This document shows, piece by piece, positions 34,407-41,858 of a stretch of DNA of 64,000 nt. Position 1 is the first letter of the stretch. Each line of letters starts with the position of its first letter. The DNA is from Algoriphagus sp. (GTDB lineage: Bacteria; Bacteroidota; Bacteroidia; Cytophagales; Cyclobacteriaceae): contig NZ_JABXIN010000003.1 in assembly GCF_013373065.1 (NCBI RefSeq), positions 304,110 to 368,109 of the forward strand, read 5' to 3'. The notes under the pieces were generated by a model. That model made no database searches. It saw nothing but the letters and a program-made list of their open reading frames with translations, and was not told the DNA's origin. A program made the translations under genes and the position numbers.

Positions 34407-36098
34407 TTATTGGCTCTCCTTTAACTTCTGAGAAATCATTTCTTTTATTGATTTCAGAATCTCAGCATTTTGGGTGCTATCGCTTTCGATTTCCAATAAT
34501 TTAGGTTCGGAACTAGCCTGATAAAATCCTTCTAAGGCTTGCTTCAATTCCTGAATATTCTTTGAAAGGGAATAATCAAACTTATATTCTTGAGAGATAA
34601 ACTTGGCAGATAGGGCTTGATGGGTCTCAAAATATTCTTCAAGTTCTGGTTGATCTTTTGGGCCTTCAATCAAGCGGAAAATTCCTCCCGCATGATTATT
34701 CAGTAGAATAATTCGCAGGTTAGGGGTAGGGTAATTATGCCAAAAAGCATTTCGGTCGTAGAAAAATGCCAAATCCCCGGTAATGATGGTGACAAACCAT
34801 GAAGTTTCCAAACAACAGCCCACTGCAGTACTGTTCGTTCCGTCGATTCCGCTCGTCCCACGATTACAATAGATTTCTTGCGCTCTTTTCCCAAGAAAGT
34901 TTACATAGCGTACTGCCATGGAGTTGGCTAATTGGATTTTGGAATCTGCAGGAATTTCACGCAGAATTGTTTGCAAGGCTTGATACTCACCAAAATAAGC
35001 CTGCTCCAATAAACGGGGAAGATTTTCCTGAACCTTTTGTTCTAACTCTTGCCAAGATTCAAAATATCCTTTTTCTAATTGTGGAAGTTTTTCTAACAAC
35101 CACTTTAAAAAATACAGCGGTTCACATTCGACTAATCTATGTAGCTGCTGAAAAGTATCATTGACACCCTCATGAGCTTGGATGTGCCAGTGGATTATTT
35201 CATTTTTTCGGAGAAATAATTTCAGCGGTTTTGAAATAAGTGACTTCCCGAACGTGATTACTAAGTCTGGCTTCAGGTTTTTGTTGAATTCCTCATTTCC
35301 CAACCAATGATCATGGAAAGTAATACTTCCTGAACCTTGAAGGTTTGATATACTATCTGCAACGACCACTAGTTGCTTTTCTATTACTAGCTTTTCCAAG
35401 ATGGATTGGAGCAGAGCATTGGGTTGTTGCTGTCCCGGAATAATCAGAATTCGTTGGTATTGTCGAAGTTCATTGTCCAATTCCAAAAGAGTAGCCTCAG
35501 AAAGCTGGCGAAGGGGTTTTTCGTGTGAAAAAATGGAAATTCGAGAAGAAGGAATTAATGCTTCTCCTTTTTTCGGATAAAAGGGCTCTCGAAGCGGAAT
35601 GTTAATATGAACCGGACCTTTTGGGCCACTTTGACTGAGATTGATTCCCTCATTGACGATTCGATGGCTGTGCCATAACTGATCAGTTGTTCCGAAGCTA
35701 TCCGGGAATTGGAAAAACCTTTTAATGTGATTTCCATATACATTGGCTTGGAAAATAGTTTGCCCATCCCATTGATCGATCCATTCTGGAGGCCGATCTG
35801 CAGTCAAAATCAATAGAGGAATCTCTTGAAAATAAGCTTCTGCAATAGCTGGAAAATAGTTAAGGGCAGCAGAACCTGATGTACAAACCAATACCACTGG
35901 TTCATTTAGCTGTTGAGCCATTCCGAGAGCAATAAAGGCGGCGGAACGTTCATCAGAAACCGTTCTGGTATGGATTTGAGGATGACGTGCAAAAGCGATC
36001 GTAAGAGGTGCGCATCTTGAGCCCGGAGATAAAATTGCGTTTTTTACCCCTTTCCTTGCACAAATTTCTACTAAATCAATAATTGCTTGAAGGCTCAC
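34407..36098 (-). CDS. menD: 2-succinyl-5-enolpyruvyl-6-hydroxy-3-cyclohexene-1-carboxylate synthase
   Basis: A 563-residue thiamine-diphosphate enzyme of menaquinone synthesis that joins isochorismate and 2-oxoglutarate. Motifs: the N-terminal KNAILSPGSRCAPLTIAFARHP (19-40), DERSAAFIALGMA with the ThDP-activating Glu, the GTSGIDG region, and the ThDP-binding GDLAFFYDRNAF followed by LLNNHAGGIFRL. Its start overlaps the end of menF by 4 bases. It is the third gene of a menI-menF-menD unit; the remaining men genes are not in the window. Confidence 0.95.
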   Translation of the reverse strand: MSLQAIIDLVEICARKGVKNAILSPGSRCAPLTIAFARHPQIHTRTVSDERSAAFIALGMAQQLNEPVVLVCTSGSAALNYFPAIAEAYFQEIPLLILTADRPPEWIDQWDGQTIFQANVYGNHIKRFFQFPDSFGTTDQLWHSHRIVNEGINLSQSGPKGPVHINIPLREPFYPKKGEALIPSSRISIFSHEKPLRQLSEATLLELDNELRQYQRILIIPGQQQPNALLQSILEKLVIEKQLVVVADSISNLQGSGSITFHDHWLGNEEFNKNLKPDLVITFGKSLISKPLKLFLRKNEIIHWHIQAHEGVNDTFQQLHRLVECEPLYFLKWLLEKLPQLEKGYFESWQELEQKVQENLPRLLEQAYFGEYQALQTILREIPADSKIQLANSMAVRYVNFLGKRAQEIYCNRGTSGIDGTNSTAVGCCLETSWFVTIITGDLAFFYDRNAFWHNYPTPNLRIILLNNHAGGIFRLIEGPKDQPELEEYFETHQALSAKFISQEYKFDYSLSKNIQELKQALEGFYQASSEPKLLEIESDSTQNAEILKSIKEMISQKLKESQ

Positions 36099-37303
36099 AG
36101 TTGAGGGTTTTGGATAAACTTACCAATGATTTCACACTTCATTTCAGTTTCTTCCCATTCCATTTCAGGATTGGAATCTTCTGTCACTCCAGCTCCAGCA
36201 TAGAGGGTGATTTGGTCTTTTGAGAATGAAGCAGTTCGAAGATTTACAAAGATGGAAGTCTGGTTTTCAATGTTTACAGGGCCAATAAAACCTGCGAAAA
36301 ACTTTCGGTCAAACCCCTCATAGCTTTTCAGGAAATCATGGGCTGGTTTTCTCGGCATACCACATACAGCCGATGTGGGATGAAGCAGTTGTAGCATCAC
36401 GGATCCGAGTTGAGGGAAATTGGTTTCCTTCATATTTACTCGAAAATCAGAACGAAGATGCAAAAGGTTTCCTGCTAAGACAGTTTTGGGTCCATGTTCT
36501 TCATATTCCCGAAGCCTGATTTTTTTGAAACAGTCTACAATGTATCGACTGACCAAAGCCTGCTCCTCAATTTCTTTTTGTGTCCAAGCAGCAGCTTTAA
36601 GAGGGTTTTCACCTTTTGCAGATTGTGTGCCTGCCAATGACATGGTGTAAAACCAATCTCCTTTGGTTTCAATTAAAATCTCGGGACTTGCTCCCATCCA
36701 AGTTCCAATACCGGGAAGATGGAAAAAGTTTACAAAAGAGTTTGGATAGGATTTTAATAAACTCAAAAGGCTTTTTGCCAAATCAAAATCACTTGGGATA
36801 GGAAGTTTTTTTGTGCGAGCAGGGACCACCTTTTCTAGATAACCTTCAGAAATAGAGGCTATACTTTTCTCTACCAAATTCAGAAAATCTACTTTAGAAG
36901 AACCATCCCGATTGGATTTTATTTCACTGATAAAGTCTATATCCAACTTTTGAAAAAAGTATTTTTTATCGGTCGGGGCTTCTAATCGTTGAACCCAATT
37001 GGGAAGTTGAATGGAATCTTGATCTTCACTAATGGAGATTTTGAAGTACTCCTTCGCCTCGATAAAATAAGCCATTTGATCTTCCTGATCCTCAAATGGA
37101 TGGATTATAAAACCCGCAGGAGCATCCTCAAGACTTAGGCTGATTTTTTTTGCCTCCTTGGCGTCATCAAAAGATATTTCCAATTCAGTCGATTGAGGCT
37201 TCCTCCAAAGGGCAAAAGACCCTCCAAATTGAAAACCAGCTGATAATATCTGATCAAGAGCCTGGTATAGTGAAAGAGATTTGGCTGCTAGTGATTCAAT
37301 CAT
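36095..37303 (-). CDS. menF: Isochorismate synthase
   Basis: A 402-residue chorismate-binding enzyme. Family motifs are in the C-terminal half: VEKVVPARTKKL-like start of the domain (here YLEKVVPARTK), FFHLPGIGTWMGASPEILI, LAGTQSAKG, LHPTSAVCGMPRKPA and ETEMKCEIIGKF. It isomerises chorismate to isochorismate, the committed step to menaquinone. EntC-type paralogues for siderophores look alike, but 4-base overlaps with menI and menD on both sides set the role. No siderophore genes are nearby. Confidence 0.93.
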   Translation of the reverse strand: MIESLAAKSLSLYQALDQILSAGFQFGGSFALWRKPQSTELEISFDDAKEAKKISLSLEDAPAGFIIHPFEDQEDQMAYFIEAKEYFKISISEDQDSIQLPNWVQRLEAPTDKKYFFQKLDIDFISEIKSNRDGSSKVDFLNLVEKSIASISEGYLEKVVPARTKKLPIPSDFDLAKSLLSLLKSYPNSFVNFFHLPGIGTWMGASPEILIETKGDWFYTMSLAGTQSAKGENPLKAAAWTQKEIEEQALVSRYIVDCFKKIRLREYEEHGPKTVLAGNLLHLRSDFRVNMKETNFPQLGSVMLQLLHPTSAVCGMPRKPAHDFLKSYEGFDRKFFAGFIGPVNIENQTSIFVNLRTASFSKDQITLYAGAGVTEDSNPEMEWEETEMKCEIIGKFIQNPQL

Positions 37304-37722
37304 TTTTTATCCAAAATCGCCATCGTAATTCTGCTTATACAGCAGAGGGATTCATTTTCGTTGTAAATTTTTATTTCCCAAACCTGCGTGCTTCTTCCCA
37401 AGTGGATAGGTGCTGCAATTCCTTTAACAGTTCCAGATCGTACAGATTTAAGGTGATTTGCATTTATTTCTAAACCAACACAGGTCTGTTTGGAAGTGTC
37501 GATTGTCAAAGAAGAAGCAATACTTCCTAGGGTTTCGGCAAGCACTACATTAGCACCTCCGTGTAACAAGCCTAAAGGCTGTTTGGTTCTAGCGTCTACC
37601 GGCATAGTTGCCGTAATTGAATCTGACCCTAGTTTTGTAAAAACGATTCCAAGATGACTAACCAGCGTATTCTCACTGCTTTTGTTTAATTCCTCAAGGG
37701 ATGGCTTAGATTGAAAAATCAT
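37300..37722 (-). CDS. menI: 1,4-dihydroxy-2-naphthoyl-CoA hydrolase (hotdog thioesterase)
   Basis: A 140-residue hotdog-fold thioesterase. From the ATG at 37722 it begins MIFQSKPSLEELNKSSENT and runs through HLGIVFTKLG, ATMPVDARTKQPLGLLHGGA, the catalytic Glu in LAETLGSIAS and HLGRSTQVWEIKI, in the same order and wording as E. coli MenI (YdiI, MIWKRHLTLDELN...). It would release DHNA from DHNA-CoA. The frame extends 13 codons upstream to a TTG at 37761, but that codon lies in the -7 box and the family starts at the chosen Met. It is the first gene of menI-menF-menD, overlapping menF by 4 bases. A generic PaaI-type thioesterase is the alternative. Confidence 0.87.
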   Translation of the reverse strand: MIFQSKPSLEELNKSSENTLVSHLGIVFTKLGSDSITATMPVDARTKQPLGLLHGGANVVLAETLGSIASSLTIDTSKQTCVGLEINANHLKSVRSGTVKGIAAPIHLGRSTQVWEIKIYNENESLCCISRITMAILDKK

Positions 37723-37758
37723 GGATATTTTTGGGAATTGATTTTCTTTGAGCTTGGA

Positions 37759-37766
37759 CAAAAATA
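37759..37766 (-). promoter_or_regulatory. Candidate -7 box of the menI-menF-menD unit
   Basis: TATTTTTG on the minus strand fits TAnnTTTG and would give a leader of about 30 bases before the ATG at 37722. The -33 box is not evident; the same 50-base gap must also hold the promoter of the divergent phosphatase gene. Confidence 0.5.
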
Positions 37767-37772
37767 TAGAAA

Positions 37773-38393
37773 ATGCTTCGAAAAAAAATTTATTTGGTAA
37801 GACACGGTCAAACGGACTTTAATCTACGAGGAGTGGTGCAGGGAAGTGGTATTGATGCACCCATTAATGAGCGAGGACTGGCACAAGCCAAGGCTTTTTT
37901 TGAAGCTTACCAACATGTGAATTTTGACCAAATCTACCATACGGCACTGATCCGCACGAAGCAGTCCATTGAGCAGTTTATTCAGAGAGGAATTCCAACG
38001 GGAGTTTTGCCAGAACTAAATGAAATTTCTTGGGGTGAATATGAAGGGACCCCAATGACACCTCAAGAAAATGAATATTATAAACACATGCTTCACCAGT
38101 GGCAATTGGGGAATTTAGATTATGCTATTGCAGGTGGAGAAAGCCCTAATCAAGTGGCAGTCAGGATGAGAAGGGGGATCGAAAATATTTTGAAAGGTCC
38201 GGGAGAAACGATTCTCGTCTGCATGCATGGAAGAGCGATGCGTATTTTTTTGAGTCTTATTTTTAATTATGATTTGAGATACATGGATCAATTTGAACAC
38301 AGTAATCTCTGTTTGTACTTGATAGAACAAGTGGGGGAGGAGACTTTTGTGCTTCGAAAGGGAAATGATCGAGCTCACCTCATAGGGCTGTAG
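37773..38393 (+). CDS. Histidine phosphatase family protein (phosphoglycerate-mutase-like)
   Basis: A 206-residue protein with the phosphohistidine motif LVRHGQTDFNLRGVVQG (7-23; His10 by position), a second Arg region LIRTKQSIEQF, the acid Glu in LNEISWGEYEGTP, and the second catalytic His in VCMHGRAMR. This is the branch-1 histidine phosphatase layout, which covers cofactor-dependent phosphoglycerate mutases and assorted phosphatases such as CobC. The length of about 200 and the EYEGTP wording favour a phosphatase; the substrate is unknown. It is divergent from menI by 50 bases. Its last 14 bases overlap the end of the convergent gene at 38380. Confidence 0.88.
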   Translation: MLRKKIYLVRHGQTDFNLRGVVQGSGIDAPINERGLAQAKAFFEAYQHVNFDQIYHTALIRTKQSIEQFIQRGIPTGVLPELNEISWGEYEGTPMTPQENEYYKHMLHQWQLGNLDYAIAGGESPNQVAVRMRRGIENILKGPGETILVCMHGRAMRIFLSLIFNYDLRYMDQFEHSNLCLYLIEQVGEETFVLRKGNDRAHLIGL

Positions 38394-38793
38394 CTACCTT
38401 TTTTTCTTTTTTGTGGTGAGGGTTGCTTTCCGTCCCACCGAGACTTAGATAGTTGCTCAGCGTTTCTTTGTTTTCGGTAAGGTCAAAAAGTCGAAAAGCA
38501 ATTTCCTGTAATTGGATGGATTCTTTTTCATTTACGGTCACCAAAAAATCTCCCAAAAAGCACTCATCGAAGTCGCAGGATGAGATTTCTATTATCAAGG
38601 CAAGCTCAGAGTTTCCATCATAGGTTTTCGTTTCAAAGGCTGAAAACTGGGCTTCTATTGATTCTAAGCTTGTGTGATACTGCTGCAATTCTTGGGATTT
38701 AAACAAAACCAAGAAGGTTTTTGATCCAGGATTTTCAGCGAAAGCCTGAAAGTTTAAAAATGAAACCAATATGATTATCAATCCCCTTAGCAT
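38380..38793 (-). CDS. Small secreted protein of unknown function
   Basis: A 137-residue protein from the ATG at 38793: MLRGLIIILVSFLNFQAFAENPG is a clear signal peptide (cleavage after AFA). The mature part is about 115 residues, strand-rich, with two cysteines four apart in SSCDFDECF and a lysine/histidine-rich tail (HHKKEKKVATAL). I do not recognise a family. The frame continues upstream to 38859, but that start would bury the signal peptide. It overlaps the convergent phosphatase gene by 14 bases at the 3' end. Confidence 0.65.
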   Translation of the reverse strand: MLRGLIIILVSFLNFQAFAENPGSKTFLVLFKSQELQQYHTSLESIEAQFSAFETKTYDGNSELALIIEISSCDFDECFLGDFLVTVNEKESIQLQEIAFRLFDLTENKETLSNYLSLGGTESNPHHKKEKKVATAL

Positions 38794-38850
38794 CAATTCA
38801 ATATAGGGATTTAAATTGGGGCAAAGCAAATTTATTTGCCAGAAAAAAAT

Positions 38851-38878
38851 AAACCCCAACGCTTTAACGTTGGGGTTT
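38851..38878 (-). terminator. Intrinsic terminator of the Nif3/zinc-ribbon operon
   Basis: A perfect stem AAACCCCAACG/CGTTGGGGTTT with loop CTTTAA, followed on the minus strand by a T-rich tail. It begins 6 bases after the stop of the zinc-ribbon gene. Confidence 0.85.
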
Positions 38879-38883
38879 TGATT

Positions 38884-39651
38884 TTATCCTTTAGCTGTTC
38901 GCTTTTTCTTTGGCTTTTCTTCGACGATCTCGTCTTCTACACCAGCAAGAATTCTTCCGCAATGTTCGCAGACAATCAGCTTTTTCTTTTCTCTGATGTC
39001 AGCTTGTCTTTGAGGTGGAACAGTATTAAAGCAACCGCCACAAGCCCCTCTTTTCACCATTACGACAGCTAAGCCATTTCTGGCATTTGCCCGAATCTTT
39101 TCGTAAGACTTATACAATCGCTCATCTACTTTTTTGACCGACTTTTCGCGATCGGCATTTAGTTTGGCTTCTTCAGCTTCACTCTCAGCTACAATCGTAG
39201 AAAGTTCGTTCTTCTTAAGATCCAAATCTTTCTGACGATCTTGCATGACAGCCTCGAGGTCATCTAGATCCAACTTTTTCTGATCGATTTTTACGCCTGC
39301 TTCAGCAATTTTCTTTCGGGCTACTTGAATTTCCAGATCTTGAAGTTCGAGTTCTTTGGTAATCGCATCGTATTCCCGATTATTTCGAACATTCATTTGC
39401 TGATCTTGGTATTTTTTAATCAGCTTTTCAGAATCCTTGATGCTTTCTTTCAAATTCTTGATATCCTCTTCGTAGGAATCAATTTCTCTTTGAAATTTTT
39501 CAAGTCTAGTTTCGTAGCCGGCTATTTCGTCTTCAAGATCTTGAACTTCCTCTGGAAGCGCTCCTCTTACTTTGACGATGGCGTCAAGTTTTGAATCTAT
39601 CAGCTGTAAATTATAAATAGCGTCGAGTTTTTGTGCTACTGTACTTTCCAT
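38884..39651 (-). CDS. Coiled-coil protein with C4 zinc ribbon
   Basis: A 255-residue protein. Residues about 25-180 are a long charged coiled coil (ALPEEVQDLEDEIAGYETRLEKF...), followed by a C4 zinc ribbon: CGGC in RGACGGCFNTVPPQRQ and CEHC in IVCEHCGRIL. A basic tail (KPKKKRTAKG) ends it. This matches the CT398/Hp0958 type of zinc-ribbon protein, in which the Helicobacter member is linked to flagellar gene expression and RNA binding; the role in Bacteroidota is unknown. It follows the Nif3-family gene by 3 bases, and the two form an operon closed by a terminator. Confidence 0.88.
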   Translation of the reverse strand: MESTVAQKLDAIYNLQLIDSKLDAIVKVRGALPEEVQDLEDEIAGYETRLEKFQREIDSYEEDIKNLKESIKDSEKLIKKYQDQQMNVRNNREYDAITKELELQDLEIQVARKKIAEAGVKIDQKKLDLDDLEAVMQDRQKDLDLKKNELSTIVAESEAEEAKLNADREKSVKKVDERLYKSYEKIRANARNGLAVVMVKRGACGGCFNTVPPQRQADIREKKKLIVCEHCGRILAGVEDEIVEEKPKKKRTAKG

Positions 39652-39654
39652 GTA

Positions 39655-40755
39655 CTATCTGTAGGATGTGGGATTTGTAACTACTTTTGTCAAATAGAGT
39701 GCAATATTAGGAAAATTTTGCGACAATAAATCCGCCAACAATTCTTTTGTGAAAATTTCACTTTCATAATGCCCGATATCACATAAGACTAGCTTCCCTT
39801 CCGCATCAAAAAATTCATGGTATTTGACATCAGCTGTTATAAAAGTGTCAGCTCCCTGTCGAATTGCATCCCGAAGTAAAAAGATTCCTGCTCCACCACA
39901 TACTGCCACTTTTTTAATGGCTTTCCCACGTAATTGCGTATGCTTCACAATTTGGAGGTTCATTTTTTCTTTTAGCATGTCCAGAAAATTCAACTCTTCC
40001 ATGGAATCCGGAAGTTCTCCAAGCATTCCTGCACCTACTTCTTGATTTTCATTTTCCAAATTCTGTAAATAGAAAGCGACCTCTTCGTAAGGATGTGCTT
40101 TTTTCATGGCTTGCAACACAGCCTGGCTTCGGTGTTTGGGTAATATCACTTCAGCTCGTACTTCAGCTTCGAAGGAGGGGACTCCCCGTTGACCAAGATG
40201 AGGATTGGCGGATTCAGATGGGGTAAAGGTTCCCATTCCTTTTATTTGGAAAGAACAATCTTTGTATTCTCCAATTTGTCCTGCACCCGCAGCAAATACT
40301 GCATCTAGTACTTCTTGTTTATTTTCTTCTGGAACAAAAAATGTCAGTTTATTTAAAATATCTGTTTTAGGTGAAAGAATACGGGTATTGTTTAGTCCAA
40401 GACGATCACAAATTCGTTTGTTTACTCCATTGGAAACATGATCTAAGTTGGTGTGAATGGCAAAAATAGCAATGTCATGTTTGATGGCTTTTATGACGGT
40501 CCGTTCCACATAATTTCGGCCTGTTAAGCTTTTTAAACCTTTGAATACAATCGGATGATGAGCGACTATCAAATTTGCACCCAGTTGAATCGCTTCTTCA
40601 ACCACATCTTCCGTACAGTCCAAAGAACAGATGACTCCTTTTACTGGGGAATTGGGGTCTCCGGTAATCAGTGTTGCATTATCATAGGATTCCTGATAGG
40701 CTGGAGGCGCAATTTGATTTAAATATGAAATGATGTCCCGAATCTTGTATTCCAT
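39655..40755 (-). CDS. Nif3-like dinuclear metal centre protein (GTP cyclohydrolase I type 2 family)
   Basis: A 366-residue NIF3/YbgI-family protein. Metal-site motifs are present at both ends: GANLIVAHHPIVFKG and FAIHTNLDHV in the N-terminal part, DIGHYESE at the C-terminus. The middle (about 130-235) is the inserted PII/CutA-like domain (KLTFFVPEENKQEVLDAVFAAGAGQIGEYKDCSF) that makes the long form of about 370 residues, as in YqfO. The family forms hexameric rings; the enzymatic role is unsettled despite the GTP cyclohydrolase name. It is the first gene of a two-gene operon with the zinc-ribbon protein. Confidence 0.92.
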   Translation of the reverse strand: MEYKIRDIISYLNQIAPPAYQESYDNATLITGDPNSPVKGVICSLDCTEDVVEEAIQLGANLIVAHHPIVFKGLKSLTGRNYVERTVIKAIKHDIAIFAIHTNLDHVSNGVNKRICDRLGLNNTRILSPKTDILNKLTFFVPEENKQEVLDAVFAAGAGQIGEYKDCSFQIKGMGTFTPSESANPHLGQRGVPSFEAEVRAEVILPKHRSQAVLQAMKKAHPYEEVAFYLQNLENENQEVGAGMLGELPDSMEELNFLDMLKEKMNLQIVKHTQLRGKAIKKVAVCGGAGIFLLRDAIRQGADTFITADVKYHEFFDAEGKLVLCDIGHYESEIFTKELLADLLSQNFPNIALYLTKVVTNPTSYR

Positions 40756-40775
40756 AGTTTTTTAGTTTCTTTGAT

Positions 40776-40783
40776 CAAAAATA
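40776..40783 (-). promoter_or_regulatory. Candidate -7 box of the Nif3/zinc-ribbon operon
   Basis: TATTTTTG on the minus strand, 20 bases before the start codon at 40755, fits TAnnTTTG. It lies in the 41-base gap shared with the divergent lpxK; no -33 box is evident. Confidence 0.45.
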
Positions 40784-40796
40784 AGAATTCTGCCGT

Positions 40797-41858
40797 ATGC
40801 GCTTTCTGCTTTTTCTGCTCTTTCCTTTTAGCTGGCTCTATGATGGGGTGACGCGTGTGCGGAATTTACTTTTTGATATTGGAATCTTAAATTCCCAAAA
40901 GTCTAAGATTCCTACAATTTCAGTAGGAAATTTGCGAGTAGGTGGCACAGGGAAAACGCCCATGGTTGAATACCTGATTCGCCTGCTTAAGGATGAATAT
41001 TCATTGTCAACTTTATCCAGGGGATATGGAAGAAAATCCCGTGGGTTTCTAAAAGCAGGGGATTCAATTACTGCATCTCAACTTGGAGATGAACCGTTTC
41101 AGATTTTTGAGAAATACGGGGGTGATGTTCAAGTGTTTGTTTCGGAAAAACGAGTATTGGGAGTAGAGAATATCAGTCAAGATCAGAGAAAAACAGATCT
41201 AATCATTTTAGATGATGCTTACCAACATCGCTACCTAACCCCTGATTTATCGATTCTTTTGACGACTTGGAAGCAACCTTTTTATAAAGATTTTTTACTC
41301 CCAGTAGGAAGGCTTCGGGAAAGTAGAATAGGTGCAAAAAGGGCGGATGTCATTGTCGTTACCAAATGTCCTTCAGAGAGAACTTCAGAAGAAGAAAAAT
41401 TTATTCGAAAGGGGATTCAAAAGTATTACAAAAAAGGAACCCCTATATTTTTCTCAAGTATATCCTATGGATCCCCAAGGCCTATTTTTCCCACAGCCCA
41501 GTTTAGTCGCCAGGTAATATTATTCAGTGGATTAGCCGATCCAAGTGGCTTCATTAACTATTGTGAGAAAAATTATTCAGTTTTGGAATCCTGCCATTTT
41601 TCAGATCATCATCCCTATTCCAAATCTGATTTGGAGGTTCTACATCGACTTGCAAAAGATCACAGAAATGAGAATCCTGTATTTTTAACCACTGAAAAAG
41701 ATGGGGTGAAAGTTAAATCCCTTCTTCCCAAAGGATATTTGGGAGAATTTCCGATTTTTGTGCTCCCGATTGAAGCTCGTATGGAAGCTACGGAAGAAGG
41801 GGAATTAATGAATCTGATCCAACATAAAGTCTTAGGAAAAGGCGAGGCCAGTGAATAA
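40797..41858 (+). CDS. lpxK: Tetraacyldisaccharide 4'-kinase
   Basis: A 353-residue inner-membrane-associated kinase of lipid A synthesis that phosphorylates the 4' position of the tetraacyl disaccharide. An N-terminal membrane anchor (MRFLLFLLFPFSWLYDGVTRVRN) is followed by the P-loop ISVGNLRVGGTGKTPMVEYL (about 42-61), LSRGYGRKSRGF, GDEPFQI, LDDAYQHRYL and a C-terminal DHHPYS. This is the normal length for the family. The porin gene starts within its last 8 bases, so the two are coupled and link lipid A supply with an outer-membrane protein. Confidence 0.95.
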   Translation: MRFLLFLLFPFSWLYDGVTRVRNLLFDIGILNSQKSKIPTISVGNLRVGGTGKTPMVEYLIRLLKDEYSLSTLSRGYGRKSRGFLKAGDSITASQLGDEPFQIFEKYGGDVQVFVSEKRVLGVENISQDQRKTDLIILDDAYQHRYLTPDLSILLTTWKQPFYKDFLLPVGRLRESRIGAKRADVIVVTKCPSERTSEEEKFIRKGIQKYYKKGTPIFFSSISYGSPRPIFPTAQFSRQVILFSGLADPSGFINYCEKNYSVLESCHFSDHHPYSKSDLEVLHRLAKDHRNENPVFLTTEKDGVKVKSLLPKGYLGEFPIFVLPIEARMEATEEGELMNLIQHKVLGKGEASE

